From Streptomyces phaeofaciens (GTDB lineage: Bacteria; Actinomycetota; Actinomycetes; Streptomycetales; Streptomycetaceae): a DNA stretch of 38,893 nt. How positions within the stretch are numbered: the first letter of the stretch is position 1; every line of letters begins with the position of its first letter. Shown here one piece after another: positions 31,274-38,842 of this stretch. The DNA is taken from assembly GCF_014648915.1 (NCBI RefSeq), contig NZ_BMSA01000051.1:1-38893 (forward strand), written 5' to 3'. A program made the position numbers and the translations under genes. The notes beneath the pieces are model-generated. The model had not been told where the DNA came from. It made no database searches and saw only the letters and a program-made list of their open reading frames with translations.

Positions 31274-31876
31274 ATGGCCGGTTTCCGGAGTCTGGCGAGA
31301 CAGGTACGAGACCCGCGGTGCGATCTGGCCCTGCGGAGGTACTCGCTGCGCAAGTGCCTGGAGCGGTTCGCCCCTTACGGGCACCGGGCGACCTGGGACC
31401 ATCTGTGCTCCCGGGCCGGGTTCGGACCCGAGGACCGCTCCCCCGATCCGGCGCGGCTCGTGGCCGCGTTGGACGAACTGGAGGAGGCGCGGGCGGTGTG
31501 GCTGGCCTACGAGGTCGAGTTCGCCGAGCGCCGCAAGAAGGAGAAGCACGACGGGCTGCGCAGGCCGGGCAGTGTCGACGACTGGCACCGGCTGACCTGG
31601 GGCGGCTTCGGCGTGGCCTGGTGCGACGACCCGCGGGTCCACCCCCGTGAACCGCTGGCCGAGGTGCTGCGCAGGCTGATCGCCGCGCTGGAGCGGGCAC
31701 CGGGTTCCTCCTGCCCGGTCTGCGGCGGCGAACGGCTGCTGTGGAAGTACGACCTGGATCACGAACCGTCGGCGGGTCCGGTCTGTTCGGACTGCGGGAT
31801 CCTCGTCCCGCGGCCCGTACTCACCCCGGAGGCGCTGGCGTACGCCCGGCGTGGACGGCTGCTGATGTCGGCCTGA
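31274..31876 (+). CDS. Conserved protein with C-terminal zinc ribbon
   Basis: 200 residues; GGAGG nine bases before the ATG. A helical N-terminal half (LARQVRDPRCDLALRRYSL, then LDELEEARAVWLAYEVEFAE) is followed by a zinc-ribbon-like module with Cys147, Cys150, Cys171 and Cys174 (CPVC...CSDC). No signal peptide or membrane segment. I do not recognise a named family; the ribbon suggests protein or nucleic-acid binding. Divergent from the acylase. Confidence 0.7.
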   Translation: MAGFRSLARQVRDPRCDLALRRYSLRKCLERFAPYGHRATWDHLCSRAGFGPEDRSPDPARLVAALDELEEARAVWLAYEVEFAERRKKEKHDGLRRPGSVDDWHRLTWGGFGVAWCDDPRVHPREPLAEVLRRLIAALERAPGSSCPVCGGERLLWKYDLDHEPSAGPVCSDCGILVPRPVLTPEALAYARRGRLLMSA

Positions 31877-31980
31877 CGCGCCCCTGAGAGCACGGCGGGG
31901 GTGCGCCGGGGATGCCGCACCCCTGTATGGCCTCTCGGCCGTTGCGGTCGGCGGTCGCCGACGGATGGCACCATCGAGGC

Positions 31981-32706
31981 ATGCAGGCCTGTCTGAACGG
32001 AGCGCGCGGAGCCGCCGACGGTGCGGTCGTGCCGCTGTCGCCCGAGGCGCTGGCCGCCTCCGCGGCCGAGGCCGTCGCGGCCGGGGCCACGGAGATCCAC
32101 GTCCACCCCAAGACGCCGTGCGGACAGGACAGTCTGTCCCCCCGCGTGGTCGGTCCGGCCCTCGAGGCGATACGACGGCGGGTGGCGGTGCCGGTCGGGG
32201 TGACGACCGGAGCCTGGGCGGAGCCCGACCCCGCGCGGCGGCTGGAGCGGGTGCGGGGGTGGCCGGTGCCGCCCGACGCCGCCTCCGTCAACTGGCACGA
32301 GCCGGGCGCGGAGGAGCTCGCCGGGCAGCTGATGGGCAGCGGGATCGCCGTGGAGGCCGGCCTCTGGTCCGGGACGGACGGCCCGGCCCGGTTCGCCGCC
32401 TCGCCGCTCGCGCCCAGGGTGCTGCGGGTGCTCGCCGAGGTGACGGACCCGGATCCGGAGACCGCCGAGGAGTCGGCGCGGGCCCTGCTGTCCGAGCTGG
32501 GCGCCGCCCATGGTCTCCCCGTGCTGCTGCACGGCGAGGGCGGCGGCACCTGGCCGGTGCTGCGGCTGGCGGGACGGCTGGGGCTGGCGACCCGGATCGG
32601 GCTGGAGGACACCTTGTTCCTGCCGGACGGGCGACGGGCGGTGTCCAACGCTCAGTTGGTGGCGGAGGGGCTGTACCAGTACGGGTGCGCCCAGCGTTCG
32701 TCGTAG
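31981..32706 (+). CDS. BKACE-family (beta-keto acid cleavage) enzyme
   Basis: 241 residues from ATG 31981; no strong ribosome site, and the frame extends upstream without a better start. TIM-barrel BKACE (DUF849) hallmarks: N-terminal ACLNGARG, zinc ligands His40 and His42 in EIHVHPKT, SVNWHEPGAEEL, and the C-terminal zinc-ligand region RIGLEDTLFLPDGRRAVSNAQLV. The family condenses a beta-keto acid with acetyl-CoA to give acetoacetate and a new acyl-CoA, as in lysine fermentation (Kce). It is slightly shorter than typical members (about 270-300). Its 3' end overlaps the convergent gene by 55 bases. Confidence 0.82.
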   Translation: MQACLNGARGAADGAVVPLSPEALAASAAEAVAAGATEIHVHPKTPCGQDSLSPRVVGPALEAIRRRVAVPVGVTTGAWAEPDPARRLERVRGWPVPPDAASVNWHEPGAEELAGQLMGSGIAVEAGLWSGTDGPARFAASPLAPRVLRVLAEVTDPDPETAEESARALLSELGAAHGLPVLLHGEGGGTWPVLRLAGRLGLATRIGLEDTLFLPDGRRAVSNAQLVAEGLYQYGCAQRSS

Positions 32707-33386
32707 GGCAGGGCGAGGAGCGCGGCGCGGACGGCGAGGTCGGACTCGCCCGCCGCGCGCAGCCGGGCGGGGGCGTGCTCGGCGAGCCAGGCCTGGTGCT
32801 CGGCGATGACGGCGGGCTCGTCGTCCGGGTCCCACCAGGAGAAGGGCGCGCGGTCGGTGACGAGTTCGTACTGCCAGGAGGCGGCGCAGGTCGCCAGGTG
32901 GGCGTCTGCGACGGGGCCGGGCTCCCACCGGTCGAGGAGCGGGGTGAGCGTGCCGAGGATCATGGCGCAGGTCTCGAACACGTCGCCGACCGGGTACGGC
33001 GGGGCGGGCGTCGCAAGAACGTCCTGCCACCAGGCGTGCACGAACGCCGCCACGGCAGAGGCCTGTTCGGCCGGCCAGGTGCGCCAGGTGACCCTGGCCA
33101 GACCGTGGATGCCCCAGCCGACGCCTCCCAGCGTGCCGTCGGCCATGGCGTGGGCGGTCTGCGGCAGCAGCCGGCGCATCACGGCCGCGTGGTCCGCGAA
33201 GTGGCCGGGCACCTTGAAGACGAACCGCTCCACCACGTCGAGCGGCACCCGGACGTAGGGAGTGCGCAGGCGGGCGGTCTCCTCGGGACGGAAGCAGCGC
33301 TCGCAGCCGGTCTCGTGCGGGCTGGCGAAGCCGTTGAAGACCGTGTCGATGTCGTCGAGTGCGGCGGCGAGGGCCGGTGAGGGCAT
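32652..33386 (-). CDS. Conserved protein of unknown function
   Basis: 244 residues from ATG 33386. Notable sequence: HETGCERCF (about 24-32, possible metal site), FVFKVPGHFADHAAVMRRLLPQ, and Trp-rich stretches WGIHGLARVTWRTWP and SWWDPDDEP. Mostly helical, no signal peptide or membrane segment. I do not recognise the family. Its last 18 codons lie antisense to the end of the BKACE gene; both C-termini look native, so the overlap appears real. Confidence 0.7.
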   Translation of the reverse strand: MPSPALAAALDDIDTVFNGFASPHETGCERCFRPEETARLRTPYVRVPLDVVERFVFKVPGHFADHAAVMRRLLPQTAHAMADGTLGGVGWGIHGLARVTWRTWPAEQASAVAAFVHAWWQDVLATPAPPYPVGDVFETCAMILGTLTPLLDRWEPGPVADAHLATCAASWQYELVTDRAPFSWWDPDDEPAVIAEHQAWLAEHAPARLRAAGESDLAVRAALLALPYDERWAHPYWYSPSATN

Positions 33387-33545
33387 GGGAGTTCGTCCCG
33401 TCGGGACTCCGTGCGCGACGGCGCGTTGGCGGCGCCGGCCGAAGAGCGTGACGTTACCAGCCGCTAATCGGGTCGCTCCATCCCTTTCCCGCGACGAGAG
33501 TTGAGGACGATGAAACCGAGCTGAGGTACCGAAGGAGTCACCCGT

Positions 33546-34613
33546 ATGTCGACGCTGCGCGTCACCGCAGAAGTGCTGACGGTCCATGAACACCCCAACG
33601 CCGACGCCCTCGAACTGGCCCAGGTCGGCCTCTACCGGGCGGTCGTCGCCAAGGGCGCCTACCGCACCGGGGAGGCCGCCCTCTACATCCCCGAGCAGTC
33701 GGTGCTCCCCACCGGCCTGGTCGAGGAGCTGGGGCTGACCGGGCGGCTGGCGGGCGGCAACTCGGACCGGGTGAAGGCGGTGCGGCTGCGGGGCGAGCTG
33801 TCGCAGGGCATCGTGTGCCGGCCGCGGGCGCTGGCGGACGTCGATCTCGCGCGGGCGGCCGCGGAGGGCACCGACTTCGCGGAGCGGCTCGGCATCGTGA
33901 AGTGGGTGCCGCCGATCCCGCCGACCATGAGCGGTGACGTCGAGGCGGCGCCGGATCTGCTGCCGTGGGTCGACATCGAGAACATCCAGCGCTACCCGGG
34001 CATCTTCGAGCCGGGCGAGCCGGTCGTCCTGACCGAGAAGCTGCACGGTTCGGCGTGCCTGCTGACCTATGCCGCGGACGAGGAGCGGGTGTACGTCTCC
34101 TCGAAGGGCTTCGGCGGGAAGTCGCTGGCCCTGAAGGAGGACCCGCGCAACCTCTACTGGCGGGCCGTGCGCGGCCACGGTGTCGCCGAGGCGGCGGCCC
34201 GGCTCGCCGAACGGCTCGGCGCGCGCCGGGTCGGGATCTTCGGCGAGGTGTACGGCGCGGGGGTCCAGGACCTGACGTACGGCGCGGACGGGCGGAGCGA
34301 GACGCTCGGGTACGCGGTGTTCGACGTGTCCGCGGAGATCGACGGAATGGTGCGGTGGCTGGACGCCGCGGAGCTGCTGGGCGGGGAACTTCCGCTGGTG
34401 CCGCGGCTGTTCGCGGGGCCGTACGACAGTGAGCGGGTGCTGGAGATCGCGACGGGGCGGGAGACCGTGTCGGGGCGGGAGCTGCATCTGCGGGAGGGTG
34501 TCGTGATACGGCCCGCCGTCGAGCGGTACAGCCCCGTGACCGGCGGGCGGGCCATCGCCAAGGCGGTGAGCGGGGCGTATCTGACCCGCAAGGGCGGCAC
34601 GGAGTACGAGTGA
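33546..34613 (+). CDS. DraRnl/Rnl5-type RNA ligase
   Basis: 355 residues; GAAGGAG before the ATG. N-terminal OB-fold-like domain (about 1-120), then a nucleotidyltransferase ligase domain: motif I EKLHGSA with the AMP-accepting Lys165, motif III FGEVYGAGVQDLTYG, motif IV REGVVIRP (316-323), motif V AIAKAVS with Lys339. This order, with the OB domain at the N-terminus, is the plan of Deinococcus radiodurans DraRnl (342 residues, TIGR02306), which seals nicks with RNA on the 3'-OH side using ATP. A nucleic-acid repair role is likely; the physiological substrate in streptomycetes is unknown. Neighbours give no clue. Confidence 0.88.
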   Translation: MSTLRVTAEVLTVHEHPNADALELAQVGLYRAVVAKGAYRTGEAALYIPEQSVLPTGLVEELGLTGRLAGGNSDRVKAVRLRGELSQGIVCRPRALADVDLARAAAEGTDFAERLGIVKWVPPIPPTMSGDVEAAPDLLPWVDIENIQRYPGIFEPGEPVVLTEKLHGSACLLTYAADEERVYVSSKGFGGKSLALKEDPRNLYWRAVRGHGVAEAAARLAERLGARRVGIFGEVYGAGVQDLTYGADGRSETLGYAVFDVSAEIDGMVRWLDAAELLGGELPLVPRLFAGPYDSERVLEIATGRETVSGRELHLREGVVIRPAVERYSPVTGGRAIAKAVSGAYLTRKGGTEYE

Positions 34614-34641
34614 GCACGTGAGCGGCCGGGGGGCGGGGGTT

Positions 34642-35130
34642 CTACTCCGCCCCCTTTCTGCGTTCCACGAGGAGGCGCGAACCGGAGGCGCGCTGACCGA
34701 AGGCGTCGTCGGGGTTGGACAGGACGCAGGTGTCGAGGGAGAGGCAGCCGCAGCCGATGCAGTCGGTGAGGTGGTCGCGGAGGCGGTTGAGCTGCTTGAT
34801 GCGCTCGTCCAGCTCCGCCCGCCAGGTCTCGGACAGGCGCGCCCAGTCCTCGCGGGTGGGGGTGCGCTCCTCGGGGAGTTCGGCGAGGGCCTCGCGGATC
34901 GTGGCGAGCGGGATGCCGACGCGCTGGGCGGCACGGACGAAGGCGACCCGGCGGAGCGCGTCACGGTGGTAGCGGCGCTGGTTGCCAGGGGTGCGGCAGC
35001 TGCGGATCAGACCCTTGGACTCGTAGAAGTGCAGGGCGGAGACCGCGACACCGCTGCGGGCGGCGAGCTGGCCGACCGTGAGCTCGTTGATCGTCTCTGG
35101 AATCTGGGGCACCTCTCGAACCCTACCCAT
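34642..35130 (-). CDS. soxR: Redox-sensing activator SoxR
   Basis: 162 residues from ATG 35130 (GTG 35112, giving PQIPETINELTV, is an alternative). MerR-type helix-turn-helix LTVGQLAARSGVAVSALHFYE, a coiled-coil dimer helix, then the [2Fe-2S] site CIGCGCLSLDTC with Cys124, 127, 129 and 135. SoxR activates target genes when its cluster is oxidised; in S. coelicolor it responds to redox-active antibiotics such as actinorhodin. I see no classic SoxR box near the gene, so its targets probably lie elsewhere. Confidence 0.93.
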   Translation of the reverse strand: MGRVREVPQIPETINELTVGQLAARSGVAVSALHFYESKGLIRSCRTPGNQRRYHRDALRRVAFVRAAQRVGIPLATIREALAELPEERTPTREDWARLSETWRAELDERIKQLNRLRDHLTDCIGCGCLSLDTCVLSNPDDAFGQRASGSRLLVERRKGAE

Positions 35131-35175
35131 CACGTCACACCCCGCGTCCGTTGACAGCGGCCCGCGGCCCTACCA

Positions 35176-35195
35176 TGCTAAGCAGTCGCTTAGCA
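35176..35195. promoter_or_regulatory. TetR-type operator before the MaoC gene
   Basis: TGCTAAGC-AGTC-GCTTAGCA: perfect 8-bp arms with a 4-base spacer, 28 bases before the hydratase ATG. The same architecture (TGAGC-GGCC-GCTTA) occurs upstream of the adjacent TetR gene at 36390-36403. Confidence 0.65.
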
Positions 35196-35223
35196 GGACA
35201 CCGTGCGAGAGGGCCGGAGACAC

Positions 35224-35685
35224 ATGGCAGAGCCGAGGATCTTCACGTCCGCCGACGAACTGAAGTCGGCCGTGGGCGAGCAGCTGGGCCACACCGACTG
35301 GCTGGAGATCGACCAGAAGCGCATCGACCTGTTCGCGGAGGCCACCGGTGACCACCAGTGGATCCATGTCGACCCGGAGCGCGCCGCCTCGGGCCCGTTC
35401 GGGACGACCATCGCGCACGGGTACCTGACCCTGTCCCTGCTGCCGCTCTTCGGGCCCCAGCTGATCGCGGTCGAGGGCGTGAAGATGGGCGTGAACTACG
35501 GGACGAACAAGGTGCGTTTCCCCGCGCCCGTCCCGGTCGGCTCACGGCTGCGCGCGACGGCGCGGATCAGCGGCGTGGAGGACGTGACCGGCGGCGTCCA
35601 GGTCACCCTCGCGTTCACCGTGGAGCGCGAGGGCGCGGACAAGCCGGTCTGCGTGGCGGAGTCGGTCTCCCGGTACTACGTCTAG
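35224..35685 (+). CDS. MaoC-like (R)-enoyl-CoA hydratase
   Basis: 153 residues from ATG 35224 (GGAG five bases upstream). Hot-dog fold with the hydratase-2 motif FAEATGDHQWIHVDPERA (catalytic Asp43 and His48) and GPFGTTIAHGYLTLSLL. Hydrates trans-2-enoyl-CoA to (R)-3-hydroxyacyl-CoA, or the reverse; cytoplasmic, fatty-acid or polyketide precursor metabolism. Faces the convergent TetR gene and shares its final CTAG with it: both genes use TAG stops that overlap on opposite strands. A strong palindrome sits in its promoter. Confidence 0.87.
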   Translation: MAEPRIFTSADELKSAVGEQLGHTDWLEIDQKRIDLFAEATGDHQWIHVDPERAASGPFGTTIAHGYLTLSLLPLFGPQLIAVEGVKMGVNYGTNKVRFPAPVPVGSRLRATARISGVEDVTGGVQVTLAFTVEREGADKPVCVAESVSRYYV

Positions 35686-36341
35686 GACCCGTTTCCGGCG
35701 GGGGCCGGTGGGGGCTGCTTCTCCGCGCCCACCATCCGCAGCACGAGGTCGGCGTAGAGCGCGCCGACCTCGTCGGGCGTGCGCGGGCCGTCGACGTTGA
35801 ACCAGCGGGCCACGTCGATGCAGAGGGAGAGCACGGCGAGGGTGGTGCCGTGGATGTCCAGCACGTCGAACTCGCCGGAGGCCACACCCTCCTCGATGAT
35901 CCCGCGCACCTCGGCGTCGACCTGCCGGCGCAGCGCGAGGATCTCGGCGCGCGCGTCCGGTCCGAGCGCCTCCAGCTCGTACTGCACCACCCGTGCGGTG
36001 GTGCGCCGTCCGGCGTGCCAGCGGACGAACGAGCCGACCGCTTCCGCGAGCCGCTGGGCCGGGGTGCCCGCGCCCTCGGCGGCCGTGCGCAGGATGGCCA
36101 GCGCGCGGTCGTGGCCGATCCGGCTGATGCGGTGGAGCAGCTCTTCCTTGGTCTTGTAGTGGATGTAGAGCGCCGCCGGGCTCATGCCCGCACGGCCCGC
36201 GATGTCGCGGGTCGTGGTCGCGTGGTAGCCACGCTCGGCGAAGGCCTCCACGGCCGCGACGAGCAGTCGCCGTGCCGCGTCAGGGGTGACCTCTTCCCAC
36301 GGCTCGATCTCGCCGCCGGTCGTCTCCTCCGCCGTACTCAT
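35682..36341 (-). CDS. TetR-family regulator paired with the MaoC gene
   Basis: 219 residues. Acidic N-terminal extension (MSTAEETTGGEIEPWEEV), helix-turn-helix about 24-70 (ERGYHATTTRDIAGRAGMSP and ALYIHYKTKEELL), then a helical ligand domain with KstR2-like features (VVQYELEALGPDARAEI). A copy of the operator seen before the MaoC gene lies 49 bases upstream of its start, supporting autoregulation and control of the hydratase. Its stop overlaps the hydratase stop, leaving no space for a terminator. Confidence 0.85.
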   Translation of the reverse strand: MSTAEETTGGEIEPWEEVTPDAARRLLVAAVEAFAERGYHATTTRDIAGRAGMSPAALYIHYKTKEELLHRISRIGHDRALAILRTAAEGAGTPAQRLAEAVGSFVRWHAGRRTTARVVQYELEALGPDARAEILALRRQVDAEVRGIIEEGVASGEFDVLDIHGTTLAVLSLCIDVARWFNVDGPRTPDEVGALYADLVLRMVGAEKQPPPAPAGNGS

Positions 36342-36389
36342 CGCTCGCTCGCCCCTCTCGGTACAGGAGCTACACCATACCGCCCGAGG

Positions 36390-36404
36390 TGAGCGGCCGC
36401 TTAG
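36390..36404. promoter_or_regulatory. TetR-type operator before the TetR gene
   Basis: TGAGC-GGCC-GCTTAG, with one mismatched pair, 49 bases upstream of the 36341 start. Same arm spacing and same GCTTAG half-site as the operator at 35176-35195. Confidence 0.5.
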
Positions 36405-36432
36405 AGTGCCCGCTCGGCCCCGGGGGAAGCCC

Positions 36433-36720
36433 TCAGAGCTTCTCGAAGGGGTCGTGTGCGGCCAGGAGCTTCTCCAGCCGGGCCTGGTCGACCCGGCTCA
36501 CGATCGTGCCCGCCTCCTGGCGGTCCCGGATCACCTTCGCCAGCGTGAAGGCGGAGGTCACCAGATACAGGACGGCGATCGCCAGGAAGGACCGCACCCA
36601 GGCGTCGGTGTCCAGCTGGTAGATGCCGACGGCCGTGGCCGACATGGCGACGGCGAAGGAGGCGACGGCCTGACCGTAGAAGGCGGCCGTGTTCTGCTGC
36701 TTGACGGGTGTGTCACTCAT
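36433..36720 (-). CDS. YiaA/YiaB-family two-helix membrane protein
   Basis: 95 residues from ATG 36720; a frame start at 36756 lies in GC-rich leader and is less likely. Two membrane helices (about 14-32 and 42-62; AFYGQAVASFAVAMSATAVG, then SFLAIAVLYLVTSAFTLAKVIRD) with the YiaAB pattern, followed by a charged cytoplasmic tail (RVDQARLEKLLAAHDPFEKL). Function unknown in the family. No strong ribosome site is visible. Confidence 0.78.
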   Translation of the reverse strand: MSDTPVKQQNTAAFYGQAVASFAVAMSATAVGIYQLDTDAWVRSFLAIAVLYLVTSAFTLAKVIRDRQEAGTIVSRVDQARLEKLLAAHDPFEKL

Positions 36721-36781
36721 GGGGACCAGCGTCGCCGGGTGTGGCCGGAACCACATCCGCTCGGATACTCAGTTCCGGTAC

Positions 36782-37936
36782 TCAGAACGCCGAGACCCCC
36801 GTCAGCGCCCGCCCGATGACCAGCTTCTGGATCTGGCTGGTGCCCTCGTAGAGGGTCATCACCCGGGCGTCCCGCAGCAGCTTGCCCGCCGGGTACTCGT
36901 CGATGTAGCCGTAGCCGCCGAAGACCTGGAGGGCGTTGTTCGCGGCGCGCACGGCGGCCTCCGAGGCGAACAGCTTGGCCTTGGAGGACTCGGTGGCGAA
37001 GGGCAGCCCGCGGTCGATCAGGTCGGCGACGCGCCAGGTCAGCAGCCGGGCCGCGTCGACGTCCACGGCGATGTCACTGATCAGCTCCTGGACCAGCTGA
37101 TGGTGGGCGATGGTCCTGCCGAACTGCTCGCGCTCCCCCGCGTACCGCACCGCGGCGTCCAGCGCGGCCTGCGCCAGGCCGACACAGCCCGCCGCGACCG
37201 ACATCCGGCCCTTGGCCAGCGCCGACATGGCGACCGAGAAGCCCTTGCCCTCCTCGCCGAGCAGCGCGGACGCGGGGACCCGGACGTCCTGAAGGACCAG
37301 TTCGGCGGTCGCCTGGCCGCGCAGGCCGAGCTTGCCGTGGACGGTGCGGCGGCTGAGGCCGGGGGTGTCGGTGGGGACGAGGAACGCGGAGACGCCCTTG
37401 TGGCCGGGGGCGTCCGTGGAGCGGGCGAAGAGCAGGACGACGTCGGCCCAGGTGCCGTTGGTGATGAACATCTTCGTGCCGCTGATGACGTACTCGTCGC
37501 CGTCGCGGACCGCGCGGGTGGCGAGGTTGCCGGCGTCCGAGCCGGTGCCGGGCTCGGTGAGGCCGAAGCAGCCGACGTACGCGCCGGAGGTGAGCCCCGG
37601 CAGCCAGGCGCGCCGCTGCTCCTCGTCCCCCCAGGCGGCGATCGTCTTGGCGACCAGCCCCAGCGACACCGAGACGATCCCGCGCACGGAGGAATCGCCG
37701 CGGCCCAGTTCCTCCGTGACCAGGCAGTACGCGAGGTGGTCGCCGCCGGATCCGCCGTACTCCTCGTCGATCGTCAGGCCCAGGAAGCCGACCTCGCCGA
37801 GCTTCTTGACGACCGACCGGTCGACCTCCTCGGCACGGTCCCAGGCGACGACGTGCGGGGCGATCTCGCGGTCCACGAAGTCCCGGGCGAGCCGTCTGAC
37901 GGCCTCCTGCTCCTCGCTGAGCCCCAGGTTCACCAC
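36782..37936 (-). CDS. Acyl-CoA dehydrogenase
   Basis: 384 residues from a GTG at 37936 (a second GTG follows directly); GAGGTGA upstream. Conventional ACAD: FGLTEPGTGSDAGNL (FAD loop), YVISGTKMFITNGTWADVVLL, REQFGRTIAHHQLVQ, and catalytic Glu364 in TLYEGTSQIQKLVIGR. Oxidises an acyl-CoA to the 2-enoyl-CoA with FAD, passing electrons to ETF. The chain-end residues resemble the short/branched-chain group, but chain length is not certain. Divergent from a TetR gene with a long quasi-palindrome between them, so it is probably the TetR target. Unlike the ACAD at 21088-22311 it keeps the normal catalytic Glu. Confidence 0.9.
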   Translation of the reverse strand: MVNLGLSEEQEAVRRLARDFVDREIAPHVVAWDRAEEVDRSVVKKLGEVGFLGLTIDEEYGGSGGDHLAYCLVTEELGRGDSSVRGIVSVSLGLVAKTIAAWGDEEQRRAWLPGLTSGAYVGCFGLTEPGTGSDAGNLATRAVRDGDEYVISGTKMFITNGTWADVVLLFARSTDAPGHKGVSAFLVPTDTPGLSRRTVHGKLGLRGQATAELVLQDVRVPASALLGEEGKGFSVAMSALAKGRMSVAAGCVGLAQAALDAAVRYAGEREQFGRTIAHHQLVQELISDIAVDVDAARLLTWRVADLIDRGLPFATESSKAKLFASEAAVRAANNALQVFGGYGYIDEYPAGKLLRDARVMTLYEGTSQIQKLVIGRALTGVSAF

Positions 37937-37975
37937 GAGATCACCTCACAGAAGAAGACCCTTGAAAGCCGGACA

Positions 37976-38000
37976 TTTAAATTAGCACTGCTAGTTTCAA
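37976..38000. promoter_or_regulatory. Quasi-palindromic operator between ACAD and TetR genes
   Basis: 25 bases symmetric about C37988: TTTAAATTAGCA-C-TGCTAGTTTCAA, with 10 of 12 pairs matched and a perfect TAGCACTGCTA core. AT-rich against its surroundings; placed 40 bases from the ACAD start and 24 from the TetR start. Confidence 0.6.
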
Positions 38001-38023
38001 GGTGCAGCCCTACTATGTGCGCC

Positions 38024-38665
38024 ATGGCCCGACCGCGCAAGCCCTTGCTCAACACCGACCGGATCGTCGAGACCGCCCGGAGGCTCGTGGACGCGGAGGG
38101 CCTGCCGGCCGTCTCCACGCGCCGGCTGGCGGCCGAACTGGGGGTCAGCGGGCCCTCCCTCTACAACCACTTCCGCACCAAGGACGAGATCCTGGAGGCC
38201 GTCGCCGACTCGGTGAGCGCCCAGGTCGACCTGTCGATGTTCGAGGACGGGCGGGAGTGGCGGACCGCGCTGCACGACTGGGCGGTCTCCTACCGGGCCG
38301 CCCTGCTCGACCACCCCAACATCGTCCCCGTCCTCGCCCAGGGCCCCGGCCGCCGCCCGGCCGGACTCCGGCTCGCCGACGCGGTGTACGGCGGGATGGT
38401 CGCCGCGGGCTGGCCGCCCGCGCAGGCCACCTCCATCGGCGCGCTGATGCGGTACTTCGTGATGGGCTCCGCGCTCGGCTCGTTCGCCGGCGGCTTCGTC
38501 GACGACGCGAGCGCGTACGACCCCGCCGACTACCCCCACCTCGGACAGGCGCACCGGCTCGCCGAGCAGCAGGAGAAGATCGACGAGCGGGCCTTCGAGA
38601 CGGGACTGACGGCCCTGCTGGAGGGGCTGGCCCGCCAGTACGAGCGGCTGCGGCGGATCGCCTAG
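38024..38665 (+). CDS. TetR-family regulator divergent from acyl-CoA dehydrogenase
   Basis: 213 residues from ATG 38024; ATG 38015 is in frame and better spaced from AAGG (37999). Helix-turn-helix about 12-58 (STRRLAAELGVSGPSLYNHF), then a TetR_C-type domain with LMRYFVMGSALGSFAGGF. Likely represses the divergent acyl-CoA dehydrogenase and itself through the palindrome at 37976-38000. Its TAG stop lies inside the CTAG left end of the palindromic element that begins at 38662. Confidence 0.87.
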   Translation: MARPRKPLLNTDRIVETARRLVDAEGLPAVSTRRLAAELGVSGPSLYNHFRTKDEILEAVADSVSAQVDLSMFEDGREWRTALHDWAVSYRAALLDHPNIVPVLAQGPGRRPAGLRLADAVYGGMVAAGWPPAQATSIGALMRYFVMGSALGSFAGGFVDDASAYDPADYPHLGQAHRLAEQQEKIDERAFETGLTALLEGLARQYERLRRIA

Positions 38666-38842
38666 GTCGTGTCCGCAAAGTGGCGTCGTCTGCCCGCAGG
38701 GCAGGGCTCGCGGCGTCCGGTGCGGTACATCGCAAGGCGGAGGGTCGCCCGCGTACTGGGTGTACGCGGGTGATCCCGACAACGCGGCGAGGTGCCGTGC
38801 CGGGCGTCGCGAGCCAGACGGGACTTTGCGGACACGGCCTAG
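38662..38842. mobile_element. MITE-like CTAG-bounded long inverted repeat
   Basis: 181 bases with CTAG at both ends (38662-38665 and 38839-38842). The outer 20 bases of the arms match at 19 positions: CTAGGTCGTGTCCGCAAAG on the left against CTAGGCCGTGTCCGCAAAG inverted on the right. An inner arm begins GGCTCGCG on the left and its inverse lies near 38792-38815; the differences I checked are all G-T compatible, so the whole element could fold as one long RNA hairpin with an apex near GTAC. No open reading frame. The left CTAG overlaps the TetR stop. The bases after it (38843-38893) are unexplained. Confidence 0.6.
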
